NCBI GenBank assembly: GCA_003818595.1
Contig: RPQV01000306.1
Location: 1 to 5,126 of the forward strand
Source of the DNA: Calditrichota bacterium
GTDB lineage: Bacteria; Zhuqueibacterota; Zhuqueibacteria; Residuimicrobiales; Krinioviventaceae
Direction of reading: 5' to 3'
DNA: 5,126 bases
Position 1 is the first letter of the stretch. The number at the start of each line of letters is the position of its first letter. Below, in pieces: positions 1-5,126 of the stretch. Both the position numbers and the translations under genes were made by a program. The notes below the pieces were generated by a model. That model was not told the origin of the DNA, did not search any database, and saw only the letters and a program-made list of their open reading frames with translations.

Positions 1-66
1 CAGAGTCATCAGCAGCTGCAGAGCGATCGCGGCGCCGGTGGATTTTCGGGGTCGTGGTTTATTCAA
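1..66 (-). CDS. Sugar ABC transporter permease, MalG-type (N-terminal fragment, cut by window edge)
   Basis: Seen: 22 codons open to the left edge, beginning with TTG at 66-64 and reading MNKPRPRKSTGAA, then a hydrophobic run (IALQLLMTL). A TGA in the same frame lies 9 nt upstream of the TTG, and no ATG or GTG lies between them, so TTG is the only likely start. A weak GATGAG stretch stands just upstream as a possible ribosome site. Known: MalG-family permeases of CUT1 importers start with a short basic cytoplasmic tail followed at once by the first membrane helix, and their gene usually follows the binding-protein and MalF genes. Inferred: this is the second permease of the importer encoded at 518-2682. 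The identification rests on position and on the basic-then-hydrophobic pattern, because no family motif falls within 22 residues. It is separated from the MalF gene by about 450 nt of repeats, which is unusual for such a pair. Confidence 0.6.
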   Translation of the reverse strand, partial: MNKPRPRKSTGAAIALQLLMTL

Positions 67-101
67 TTCGTCTCATCCATGTCAGGTTATTCAAGTTTAT
101 C

Positions 102-311
102 CCTCGTTACCACGCTCTCAGACTGTGTAAAAACGCCTCTTTCCTCGGTGGCTGAGCGGAGTCGAAGCCCGATTTCCTGGTTCCCACGCTCCGCGTGGGA
201 ATCTGTTCTTCGGCGCTCCGCGCCGACGGATTACAGACGATGCAGATATGTGGCGGAAATGGACGCAGAGCGTCCGAAGAGGCATTCCCATGCGGAGCAT
301 GGGAACGAGGG
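102..311. repeat. Composite palindromic repeat: four GCTCYGC-core hairpins in inverted arrangement
   Basis: Four perfect hairpins with 3-nt loops follow one another. H1 is 181-201 (arms TTCCCACGC and GCGTGGGAA, loop TCC). H2 is 210-226 (arms TCGGCGC and GCGCCGA, loop TCC). H3 is 261-275 (arms GGACGC and GCGTCC, loop AGA). H4 is 285-305 (arms TTCCCATGC and GCATGGGAA, loop GGA). H3 and H4 are in the opposite orientation to H2 and H1, so the set reads H1-H2-H3'-H4'. The ends are also inverted: 102-119 matches the reverse complement of 294-311 at 15 of 18 positions, and 102-119 looks like a decayed H1-type half-hairpin. Sequences of the type CTCGTTCCCACGCTCCGCG are familiar dispersed repeats in environmental bacterial genomes. 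Their mobilising enzyme is not visible here. Short open frames crossing this stretch are judged spurious. Confidence 0.75.
147..169. repeat. REP-like dispersed motif (GCTGAGCGGAGTCGAAGCC)
   Basis: The stretch contains GCTGAGCGGAGTCGAAGCC (151-169), with GGCT/AGCC complementary ends at 150-153 and 166-169. The reverse complement has the form GGCTTCGACTCCGCTCAGCC, a type of short repeat I recognise as recurring between genes in many bacterial genomes. It lies inside the larger inverted composite, upstream of the first perfect hairpin, and appears to be one module of a repeat patchwork. Only one copy is present in the window, so its repeat status rests on recognition. Confidence 0.5.
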
Positions 312-312
312 A

Positions 313-439
313 GACGCAGAGACACGAAGGAGGAGCTCGTCGTACACCTTGGCAATTTGTTGCACTCGAAACGAAATATCTGATCAGCGTGTGCGACGAG
401 TGGCAGTACCTTTTTCTTCTTCCTTTGCGGCTTTGCGTC
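313..439. repeat. Inverted-repeat segment with GACGCA(A/G)AG arms enclosing a 65-nt element
   Basis: The left arm GACGCAGAGACACGAAGG (313-330) matches the reverse complement of the right arm CCTTTGCGGCTTTGCGTC (422-439) at 14 of 18 positions. The shared word is the common environmental repeat CGCAAAG/CTTTGCG. Nested inside is a second inverted pair, at 336-347 and 389-400, which is the stem of the 65-nt element described separately. The right gap has a looser version of the same plan, with ACGCAAAG-like sequence left of the element and CTCTGCGTCTCG to its right. Confidence 0.5.
336..400. repeat. 65-nt stem-ended repeat, copy A
   Basis: The 65-nt stretch starts with CTCGTCGTACACCTTGGCA and ends with GTGTGCGACGAG. 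The first and last 12 nt are complementary at 11 of 12 positions, and the exception is a G-T pair. A second, inner pairing is possible between ATTTGTT (355-361) and AACGAAAT (370-377). A second copy of exactly the same length lies at 2875-2939; the two match at about 49 of 65 positions without gaps, and most differences are in the middle. The strand of any transcript is unknown. It does not resemble a tRNA, an integron attC site or a CRISPR repeat. Confidence 0.7.
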
Positions 440-446
440 TTTGCGT
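423..446. repeat. Three tandem 8-mers, CTTTGCGK
   Basis: CTTTGCGG, CTTTGCGT and CTTTGCGT follow each other without spacing (423-430, 431-438, 439-446). The array sits at the right end of the inverted-repeat segment in the malF-malG gap. The word also occurs singly in the other gap (2771-2777, and inverted as CGCAAAG at 2830-2836). This is a known kind of low-complexity dispersed repeat. The stretch from 447 to the malF stop at 518 shows nothing I can assign, and no convincing terminator hairpin with a T-run follows malF. Confidence 0.6.
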
Positions 447-517
447 GAATCGTTGAAAAATATGACAGCGAACTTGCGCCAAACCATTAATCGATTGTTC
501 ATTTCTCTCCCTCCATC

Positions 518-1393
518 TCACGCCGCTTTCTTCCTCAGCAGCATCTGCAGCATGGCGATGACGAAAATAAACAGCGCCAGGACAAACGCAATGCTGGAGG
601 CGTAACCCAGCGACCACCATCTGAATCCCTGTTGGTAGAGATAATAGACAATGCTGAGGGTGCTGTTGACCGGCCCTCCTTGGGTCATGACGTAAGGCTC
701 GGCGAACAGTTGGAAATAACCAATGATGGTCATCAAGGTGACGAACAGCGTTGTCGGCGCCAATTGCGGCAAAGTGACATGCCTGAACTGCTGCAGTGCC
801 CCGGCGCCGTCCAATCGCGCGGCCTCATACAGATAATCCGGAATGGTCTGCAGCGCCGCCAGAAAAATCATCATATAATAACCAAAATTTTTCCACACCG
901 CCATGAGAATGAGCGCGGGCATGGCCCAGTGCGGATCTCCCAGCCAGTCGATGGGACCGATATGAAAAAAAGAGAGGAGATAATTGACCAATCCGAAGCG
1001 AGGATGATACAAGTACTTCCACACCACGGAAACGGCGACCAGGGAGGTGATGACCGGCGTGAAGAGTGCCAGGCGATAAACGCTGCGCAGTCGCAACCGG
1101 CGGGAATTCATGCCCAGAGCTGCCAACAAGGCGGCGAAAATGGTCATCGGTGCGCCAATCACCACAAAGTAGGCGGTATTCCAAACCGATTTCCAAAACA
1201 TCGGATCCTGAAGCAAAAGGTGATAATTGCCGATGCCGACAAAGCGAATGGCATTCCAGTCACCCAGGGCATAAATGTCAAAATCGGTAAAGCTCATCAG
1301 CAATGCGGCAAATACGGGCAGAAATAGAAACACGGTGAGCGTCGCCATCGCCGGGGCTAAAAATAAATAGGGGATATAAAAGCGCGTTCTCAT
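518..1393 (-). CDS. Sugar ABC transporter permease, MalF-type (CUT1)
   Basis: Inner-membrane subunit of a CUT1 carbohydrate importer. It should pair with a MalG-type permease and receive sugar from the upstream binding protein. The chosen start (ATG at 1393) gives 291 residues, MRTRFYIPYLF onward. It overlaps the upstream stop as ATGA and has GGAG 7 nt before it. An ATG 27 nt further upstream would give a 31-nt overlap and is less likely. Six membrane helices are visible at about 8-33, 70-94, 104-128, 157-181, 213-235 and 262-284. The signature cytoplasmic EAA loop at about 190-213 is textbook: EAARLDGAGALQQF, then LPQLAP; it docks on the ATPase. MTQGGPVNST at about 236-245 is the second hallmark of MalF-type permeases. 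The length is normal and nothing is broken. Substrate specificity cannot be read from the permease. No ATPase is encoded nearby, so a shared MsmK/MalK-type ATPase from elsewhere is the likely partner. Confidence 0.95.
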   Translation of the reverse strand: MRTRFYIPYLFLAPAMATLTVFLFLPVFAALLMSFTDFDIYALGDWNAIRFVGIGNYHLLLQDPMFWKSVWNTAYFVVIGAPMTIFAALLAALGMNSRRLRLRSVYRLALFTPVITSLVAVSVVWKYLYHPRFGLVNYLLSFFHIGPIDWLGDPHWAMPALILMAVWKNFGYYMMIFLAALQTIPDYLYEAARLDGAGALQQFRHVTLPQLAPTTLFVTLMTIIGYFQLFAEPYVMTQGGPVNSTLSIVYYLYQQGFRWWSLGYASSIAFVLALFIFVIAMLQMLLRKKAA

Positions 1394-2682
1394 TGCAGCA
1401 CTCCGTGCGCCAGCAACCAACGCCGTTTTTCGAGAATCAAATCCACCTCTCGATTGAGCTGCCTGACCGCTTTCTCCAGCGGCTGCTGCTCAAAGATGAC
1501 TTCTTCGAGCCGTTCCTGCAGCTTGACCGCGATCTGTTCCCATTCGGCAATCTTGACCGCGGGAGACACCTGCTGTAACTGATCGAAAAAGGGGAATACC
1601 TCTCGATCGTTTAGAATTTCAGCGGCTTCCCACGCTTGACGAACGGCCGGAAGGTCCTGCGTCAGGTTGAAAAATTGCACTTGAACTTCAGCAGTGGACA
1701 GAAATTCAATCAGCTGCCAGGCGGCGCCTCTCTCCCGAGAGTGAGAAAAGACCACCAGACTCGCCCCACCGGCCACCGAGACGCCGTTTATGCCCGCAGG
1801 AATCGGCGCCGTGGTCCAACGACCGGACAACTCCGGCTCGCGCTGACGTATTGCGTTCACATTCCACGGGCCGGTGATGAACATGGCAAAAAATCCATCA
1901 GCAAAACCCTGATAGATGTTGGTGACCAAGCTCATGTGTCTGGGCGCCAGGTTGTCATGAAAGAACTTGACATAATAAGTCAATGCCTCCATGGTCGCCG
2001 GATCGTCGAACGCACCGTAGCAATCATTATCTCTGAGCAGGCGGCCGTTATTCTGCAGAATGAGGATCACCGGCACCTGCCAATCGTTGAAAATGGTCGA
2101 TAGAAACAAGGGGTAGGAGGGACGTTTGTCCGACGGTAATTGGGTGATTTTGCGGCAGACTCGTACCCACTCGGACCAGGTCTGCGGGGGGTGCGAAAAA
2201 CCGGCTTCTTGTAGGATATCGGTGCGATAAAACAGCAATCGCGTATCCACATACCAAGGGATGCCGTAAACTGAATCATTGATGATGTTGGTATCCCAAA
2301 TTCCCTTAAAATAGCGCTCGGATTGAACGATGGTCGAACTCCTGATCAGGGAATCCAGCGGAATGATGGCGCCGAGCGCACTGAACTCCGGCACCCAGGT
2401 GTTTCCGAGTTGGCATACATCAGGCGCGGCATCGGCGACGAATGCCGTCAACAGCTTATCGCGCGCCGCTCCCCAGGGAATAACCTGCAGATTGACTTTA
2501 ATATCGGGATGACTGTCTTGAAAGATTTGAAGGAGAGGAGCTATTTTTTCCCCTTCAGCCCCCATCGCCCAAAAAGTGATCTGTCGATGGGATGAAGAAT
2601 CAGGTCGGCATCCTGAGCTCGATAGCCATGATGCCCATGCAACAATAACAAGCAGCAGTGATTTCTTGACCAGTGCTTTCAC
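1390..2682 (-). CDS. Family-1 extracellular sugar-binding lipoprotein of an ABC importer
   Basis: Captures a sugar outside the cytoplasmic membrane and delivers it to the permease pair encoded downstream. 430 residues, the normal size. The start is GTG at 2682; an in-frame TAA lies 15 nt upstream with no other start codon between, so this is the first possible start. Residues 1-24 form a lipoprotein signal: KALVKK, then a hydrophobic core, then SSSGC with Cys25 as the likely lipidated residue. The lipobox (S-S-G-C) is loose, because the -3 position is Ser instead of Leu. The mature part has the family pattern: ITFWAMG at 35-41, the AAPDVCQLGNTWVPEF segment (85-100), YGIPWYVDTRLLFYRTDIL (139-157) with the LFYRTDIL strand-helix typical of SBP_bac_1, FAMFITGPWN (265-274) and AWQLIEFLS near 321-329. 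No clear ribosome site precedes the GTG. The ligand is unknown; a fucoside is inferred only from the neighbouring GH95 gene. Confidence 0.93.
   Translation of the reverse strand: MKALVKKSLLLVIVAWASWLSSSGCRPDSSSHRQITFWAMGAEGEKIAPLLQIFQDSHPDIKVNLQVIPWGAARDKLLTAFVADAAPDVCQLGNTWVPEFSALGAIIPLDSLIRSSTIVQSERYFKGIWDTNIINDSVYGIPWYVDTRLLFYRTDILQEAGFSHPPQTWSEWVRVCRKITQLPSDKRPSYPLFLSTIFNDWQVPVILILQNNGRLLRDNDCYGAFDDPATMEALTYYVKFFHDNLAPRHMSLVTNIYQGFADGFFAMFITGPWNVNAIRQREPELSGRWTTAPIPAGINGVSVAGGASLVVFSHSRERGAAWQLIEFLSTAEVQVQFFNLTQDLPAVRQAWEAAEILNDREVFPFFDQLQQVSPAVKIAEWEQIAVKLQERLEEVIFEQQPLEKAVRQLNREVDLILEKRRWLLAHGVLQ
1401..1404 (-). promoter_or_regulatory. Ribosome binding site of the MalF-type permease
   Basis: GGAG on the minus strand, 7 nt before the ATG at 1393 and inside the last codons of the binding-protein gene (CAC GGA GTG CTG CAA TGA). 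Together with the ATGA overlap, it supports translational coupling and decides the start in favour of 1393 over 1420. Confidence 0.65.
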
Positions 2683-2808
2683 AGTTTCGACCCGATTTTA
2701 ACAAGCCTGAACCGCTCTCCGTCATAATTTAGCAGAGTTAATTAGAGATGCAAGGAAAAGCTGTCCCGACCTTTGCGAATCTAAAATATCTGGCACGGAT
2801 GGACACGG

Positions 2809-2820
2809 ATCAGCGCTGAT
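2809..2820. repeat. Perfect 12-bp palindrome ATCAGCGCTGAT
   Basis: ATCAGCGCTGAT is its own reverse complement. It begins within the last two bases of the left 17-bp arm and lies about 127-138 nt before the binding-protein start (minus-strand direction). A dimeric regulator operator is possible in principle. Its overlap with the repeat arm makes a repeat-derived palindrome just as likely. Confidence 0.35.
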
Positions 2821-2874
2821 GCATGACCACGCAAAGATCGCACAGGTTGACCTCCCACGGAAACGGAGAAGTAC

Positions 2875-2939
2875 CTCGTCGTACACCTTGGCACATTGCT
2901 GCAACTGCATCGATGTGCGTGATGAAGGTGTGCGACGAG
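2875..2939. repeat. 65-nt stem-ended repeat, copy B
   Basis: Same length and same plus-strand orientation as copy A at 336-400. The ends CTCGTCGTACACCTT (2875-2889) and AAGGTGTGCGACGAG (2925-2939) are complementary at 14 of 15 positions, the exception being a G-T pair. An inner perfect 6-bp pairing exists between GCACAT (2891-2896) and ATGTGC (2913-2918). The first 19 nt and last 12 nt are identical to copy A, while the centre has diverged. It lies in the gap between the GH95 and binding-protein genes, about 190 nt upstream of the GTG start. The function is unknown. Confidence 0.7.
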
Positions 2940-3013
2940 ATGAAACTCTGCGTCTCGTGCGAGGCTCATTGATGATATATTCGCCCCGTACTGATTTTAA
3001 CTAAACATTATTG

Positions 3014-3030
3014 ATATGCAAAATATGCAA
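3014..3030. repeat. Short direct repeat ATATGCAA x2
   Basis: ATATGCAA occurs at 3014-3021 and 3023-3030, one base apart, directly abutting the right 17-bp repeat arm. The stretch is AT-rich and lies just downstream of the GH95 gene. It is probably part of the repeat boundary; no terminator hairpin is formed here. Confidence 0.4.
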
Positions 3031-3057
3031 TCCGTGTCAATCCGTGGCTGTTTTTTT

Positions 3058-5126
3058 TCAAAAATCTCTTCCCAACAGCAGTTCCTGTCCCACTTGTGTT
3101 TCGATGCGTTTCAATTGGCCGCCGTGGGCAACGGTGCATAGTCCTCCTGAATCGGAGACAATACGCGCATGACTCAACCGGCCGTTTTGCCACTGCATTT
3201 CGACGCGAAAATTGCCGCGCGCTCGCAGGCCGTAGACGCTGCCCTCGGACCACGTCATCGGCAAGGCCGGCAATAATCGAATCACGCCGTTATGGCTCTG
3301 CAGCAGCATCTCCGCGATTCCCGCTGTGCCGCCGAAATTGCCGTCGATCTGAAAAGGGGGATGCGTGTCAAACAAATTGGGCAGCGTCGATTTCTGCAGC
3401 AACAGCTGAACGTGTTTACCCGCCTCGGCGCCGTCAAGCAGGCGCGCGTAAAAGTTGATGATCCAGGCGCGGCTCCACCCGGTGTGGCCGCCGCCGTGCG
3501 CCAGGCGTCTCTCGATGGTGCGTTTGGCGGCATCAAACAATTCGGGTATTTCCGGTGTGATCTGAGTTCCGGGATGAAGGCCGAGCAGATGCGAGATATG
3601 CCGATGTCCGGGTTCTGCTTCCTCATAATCATGGATCCATTCCTGAATCGTGCCGTTCGCGCCGATGCGCATCGGCGGCAGCTTGGCCAGTGTCCGGCGA
3701 CATTGTTCGAGGAATGCCTCATCGGCGTCGACGATTGGGGCAGCCAGCAGGCAGGCATTCAGCAATTCGCGAATAATCTGCACATCGATCGTCGCTGCGT
3801 AGGTCAACTGATAGGCTTTACCGTCGCTCGGCAGGATATAGGCGTTTTCCGGCGACATCGACGGCGCCGGCACCAGGTATCCTTCTTTATCCTCGATCAG
3901 GAAATCGAACATAAATTCCGCCGATCCCCGCATCAGCGGCCAAGCTTTGGTGCGAAGGTAATCGACGTCTTGGGTGAACAGGTAATGATCCCAAAACCCC
4001 AATGTCATCCACGCCCCGGCCAGCGGCGACGTGCCCCACTGAATAGCGTCCATGAGACCGGTGCGACCGAAGAGATCCGTGAGATGGTGGATGTTCCAGC
4101 CGTCAGCGTTGTACATGACGCGGGCGGTTCGGCTGCCGGGCTCGCGCAGTTTGAGAAAAAACTCGGTTAAAGGTTCCATCGTTTCCGGCAATGCGGTCAC
4201 ATCTGCGGGCCAGTAGTTCATTTGCAGGTTGATGTTGGTGTGAAAATCAGAATCCCACGGCGCATTGATATGCTCATTCCAGATGCCCTGCAGATTGGCC
4301 GGCAACACCGCGGGGGCGCGCGAACTGCCCATCAACAGATAGCGTCCCAATTGAAAATAGAGCGCGATGAGGCCTAAATCCTGCTCGCCATCGATGACCC
4401 GTTTGAGTCGAACATCAGTCGGCAAATCGTCCGTTCCTCGATTACCCAATGATAAGAATACCCGATCCATGAGCTGTTGATGATCACCCACATGCGTTGT
4501 TACAAGATCGTCAAAAGACTTGACCGCAGCCTGCGTGAGAATCGCCTCGCAGACGGCTTCCGGCGACTTGTTGCGATCGAATGACAACAGGTCGCGGCTA
4601 TAGTCCGTAGCTGCGGTCAACAGTAAGGTGACGGCGTCAGCCTTCTCGATACGCAGACGATTGTCCGTCACGATGATTTTGCCGCCGTCGGCGACTGCCG
4701 AGAGCCGCGCCGCAAAGCGCATGTGCGCGCCGCCGGGACCGCGCTGTGGATCGGGCGCATCGATGATCTGCCCGCTCATTAACAGGCTGTTATCACCAAT
4801 GGCAATGGTCTGAGCGTCCTGTTTTCGCTCCAGGCGCACGGTCAGGTTCAACGATCCCGTCTTTTCGCCGCTGATGCGAACGATCAGCAGATCATCCGGC
4901 GCCGAGGCAAATATTTCACGCAGGATGCGATCGCCGTTTTGGCGATAGGCTACCGTCGCCACGCCGGTGCGCAGATCGAGGTCGCGCACGTATTCCTGGA
5001 CATCGTTGTCATCGAAATCGAGAAAGAGGTCGCCGAGCGTCTGATAAGAACGGATGCGTGCTGGTGTGCCGACGAGATATTTTTCCGCCATCTTGAATGC
5101 CTTGGGGATGTCGCCGGCCAGGATCA
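3058..5126 (-). CDS. GH95 alpha-L-fucosidase / alpha-L-galactosidase (5' end beyond window)
   Basis: Inverting hydrolase of terminal alpha-1,2-linked L-fucose or the related L-galactose. 688 residues are visible and the frame is open to the right edge: the ATG at 5091 is internal, since in-frame codons before it read ILAGDIPKAFK and match the family pattern ahead of the GTPxRIRSYQxLGDL segment. Family members have roughly 750-820 residues, so about 90-100, including any signal peptide, are off-window. Numbering from the 5091 Met, the catalytic set known from Bifidobacterium AfcA is intact: Asn286 and Asn288 in HTNINLQMNYWPAD, the general acid Glu415 in SMSPENAY, and Asp583 in QIDGNFGGTAGIAEMLL. 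Other signatures are HRHISHLLGLHPG (497-509) and GWSRAWIINFYARL (538-551). The C-terminal beta domain ends at TGA 3060-3058. It is the promoter-proximal gene of the visible set, 375 nt ahead of the importer genes. Fucose versus galactose preference cannot be settled here. Confidence 0.95.
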   Translation of the reverse strand, partial: ILAGDIPKAFKMAEKYLVGTPARIRSYQTLGDLFLDFDDNDVQEYVRDLDLRTGVATVAYRQNGDRILREIFASAPDDLLIVRISGEKTGSLNLTVRLERKQDAQTIAIGDNSLLMSGQIIDAPDPQRGPGGAHMRFAARLSAVADGGKIIVTDNRLRIEKADAVTLLLTAATDYSRDLLSFDRNKSPEAVCEAILTQAAVKSFDDLVTTHVGDHQQLMDRVFLSLGNRGTDDLPTDVRLKRVIDGEQDLGLIALYFQLGRYLLMGSSRAPAVLPANLQGIWNEHINAPWDSDFHTNINLQMNYWPADVTALPETMEPLTEFFLKLREPGSRTARVMYNADGWNIHHLTDLFGRTGLMDAIQWGTSPLAGAWMTLGFWDHYLFTQDVDYLRTKAWPLMRGSAEFMFDFLIEDKEGYLVPAPSMSPENAYILPSDGKAYQLTYAATIDVQIIRELLNACLLAAPIVDADEAFLEQCRRTLAKLPPMRIGANGTIQEWIHDYEEAEPGHRHISHLLGLHPGTQITPEIPELFDAAKRTIERRLAHGGGHTGWSRAWIINFYARLLDGAEAGKHVQLLLQKSTLPNLFDTHPPFQIDGNFGGTAGIAEMLLQSHNGVIRLLPALPMTWSEGSVYGLRARGNFRVEMQWQNGRLSHARIVSDSGGLCTVAHGGQLKRIETQVGQELLLGRDF

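Larger units (their letters stand above)
2794..3046. repeat. 253-bp intergenic segment bounded by 17-bp inverted repeats
   Basis: The left end CACGGATGGACACGGAT (2794-2810) matches the reverse complement of the right end ATCCGTGTCAATCCGTG (3030-3046) at 16 of 17 positions. Each end is itself a 10-bp-period direct repeat (CACGGAT twice; AATCCGTG twice). The type CACGGATTGACACGGAT is a familiar dispersed repeat in environmental bacteria. The segment fills most of the 375-nt gap between the GH95 stop and the binding-protein start; its right end is about 11 nt from the GH95 stop codon. It encloses a 65-nt stem-ended element and a perfect 12-bp palindrome. No transposase is present, and I see no obvious target-site duplication, so whether it ever moved as a unit is open. 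Confidence 0.6.

Noticed and set aside
336..400. 65-nt element as a tRNA, integron attC site or CRISPR repeat
   Set aside because: No cloverleaf or CCA-like end, no RYYYAAC/GTTRRRY core sites, and the two copies are 2.5 kb apart with no regular spacers.
79..502. Overlapping open frames on both strands in the left gap (up to about 130 codons), including one reading SRKDAKPQRKKKK
   Set aside because: They run through the hairpins and the CTTTGCG repeats. Such translations are typical products of dispersed repeats called as genes, and there is no domain, ribosome site or sensible composition.
632..1327. 231-codon plus-strand open frame
   Set aside because: It lies wholly antisense to the clear MalF permease. 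The protein is rich in Gln, His, Arg and Gly with no recognisable domain, so it is a shadow.
1394..1420. Upstream ATG at 1420 as the start of the MalF permease
   Set aside because: It would add MVAGARSAA and overlap the binding-protein gene by 31 nt. The ATG at 1393 has GGAG 7 nt upstream, forms an ATGA junction, and gives a typical permease N-terminus.
2726..2753. Possible promoter for the binding-protein gene (TTGCAT, 16 nt, TAAATT on the minus strand)
   Set aside because: It matches only 3 of 6 and 4 of 6 positions of the sigma-70 consensus in an AT-rich spacer, and the organism's promoter type is unknown. Too weak to call.
3051..3060. T-run (plus strand) at the GH95 stop as a terminator
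   Set aside because: On the coding strand it is an A-run directly after the TGA, not a U-run following a hairpin, so it does not fit an intrinsic terminator of the GH95 transcript.
3292..4170. 292-codon plus-strand open frame
   Set aside because: It is antisense to the conserved catalytic part of the GH95 gene and has no recognisable family. It is a shadow.
5089..5091. ATG at 5091 as the start of the GH95 gene
   Set aside because: The frame stays open to the window edge and the residues before the Met fit the family, so the protein is truncated by the window and does not start here.

Overview
The window is a carbohydrate-utilisation locus with every gene on the minus strand, so it reads right to left. 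In transcription order it holds: a glycoside hydrolase family 95 (GH95) alpha-L-fucosidase or alpha-L-galactosidase whose N-terminus lies beyond the right edge (3058-5126); a family-1 sugar-binding lipoprotein of an ABC importer (1390-2682); a MalF-type permease (518-1393) translationally coupled to it by an ATGA overlap; and the first 22 codons of what looks like the MalG-type second permease (1-66), cut by the left edge. Binding protein, MalF and MalG is the classic order of a CUT1 sugar importer. No ATPase gene is in view. The simplest reading is that a fucoside is bound and imported by the transporter and trimmed by the hydrolase. The location of the hydrolase cannot be judged, because its signal-peptide region is missing.

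The two non-coding gaps, 67-517 (between malF and malG) and 2683-3057 (between the GH95 gene and the binding-protein gene), are packed with dispersed-repeat sequence. The left gap has a composite of four short hairpins built on a GCTCYGC core and arranged as an inverted set (102-311). It also has a REP-like GCTGAGCGGAGTCGAAGCC motif, an inverted CGCAAAG/CTTTGCG frame (313-439) and three tandem CTTTGCGK 8-mers. The right gap has a 253-bp segment bounded by 17-bp inverted repeats of the CACGGATTGACACGGAT type. Each gap also carries one copy of the same 65-nt element, with near-invariant complementary ends and a variable middle (336-400 and 2875-2939). This element is the least explained thing in the window.

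The organism is probably an uncultivated environmental bacterium with moderate GC and a heavy load of short dispersed repeats. The repeat types and the GH95 plus ABC-importer pairing would fit FCB-group or similar lineages (for example KSB1-like), but this is a weak inference and no marker gene is present.
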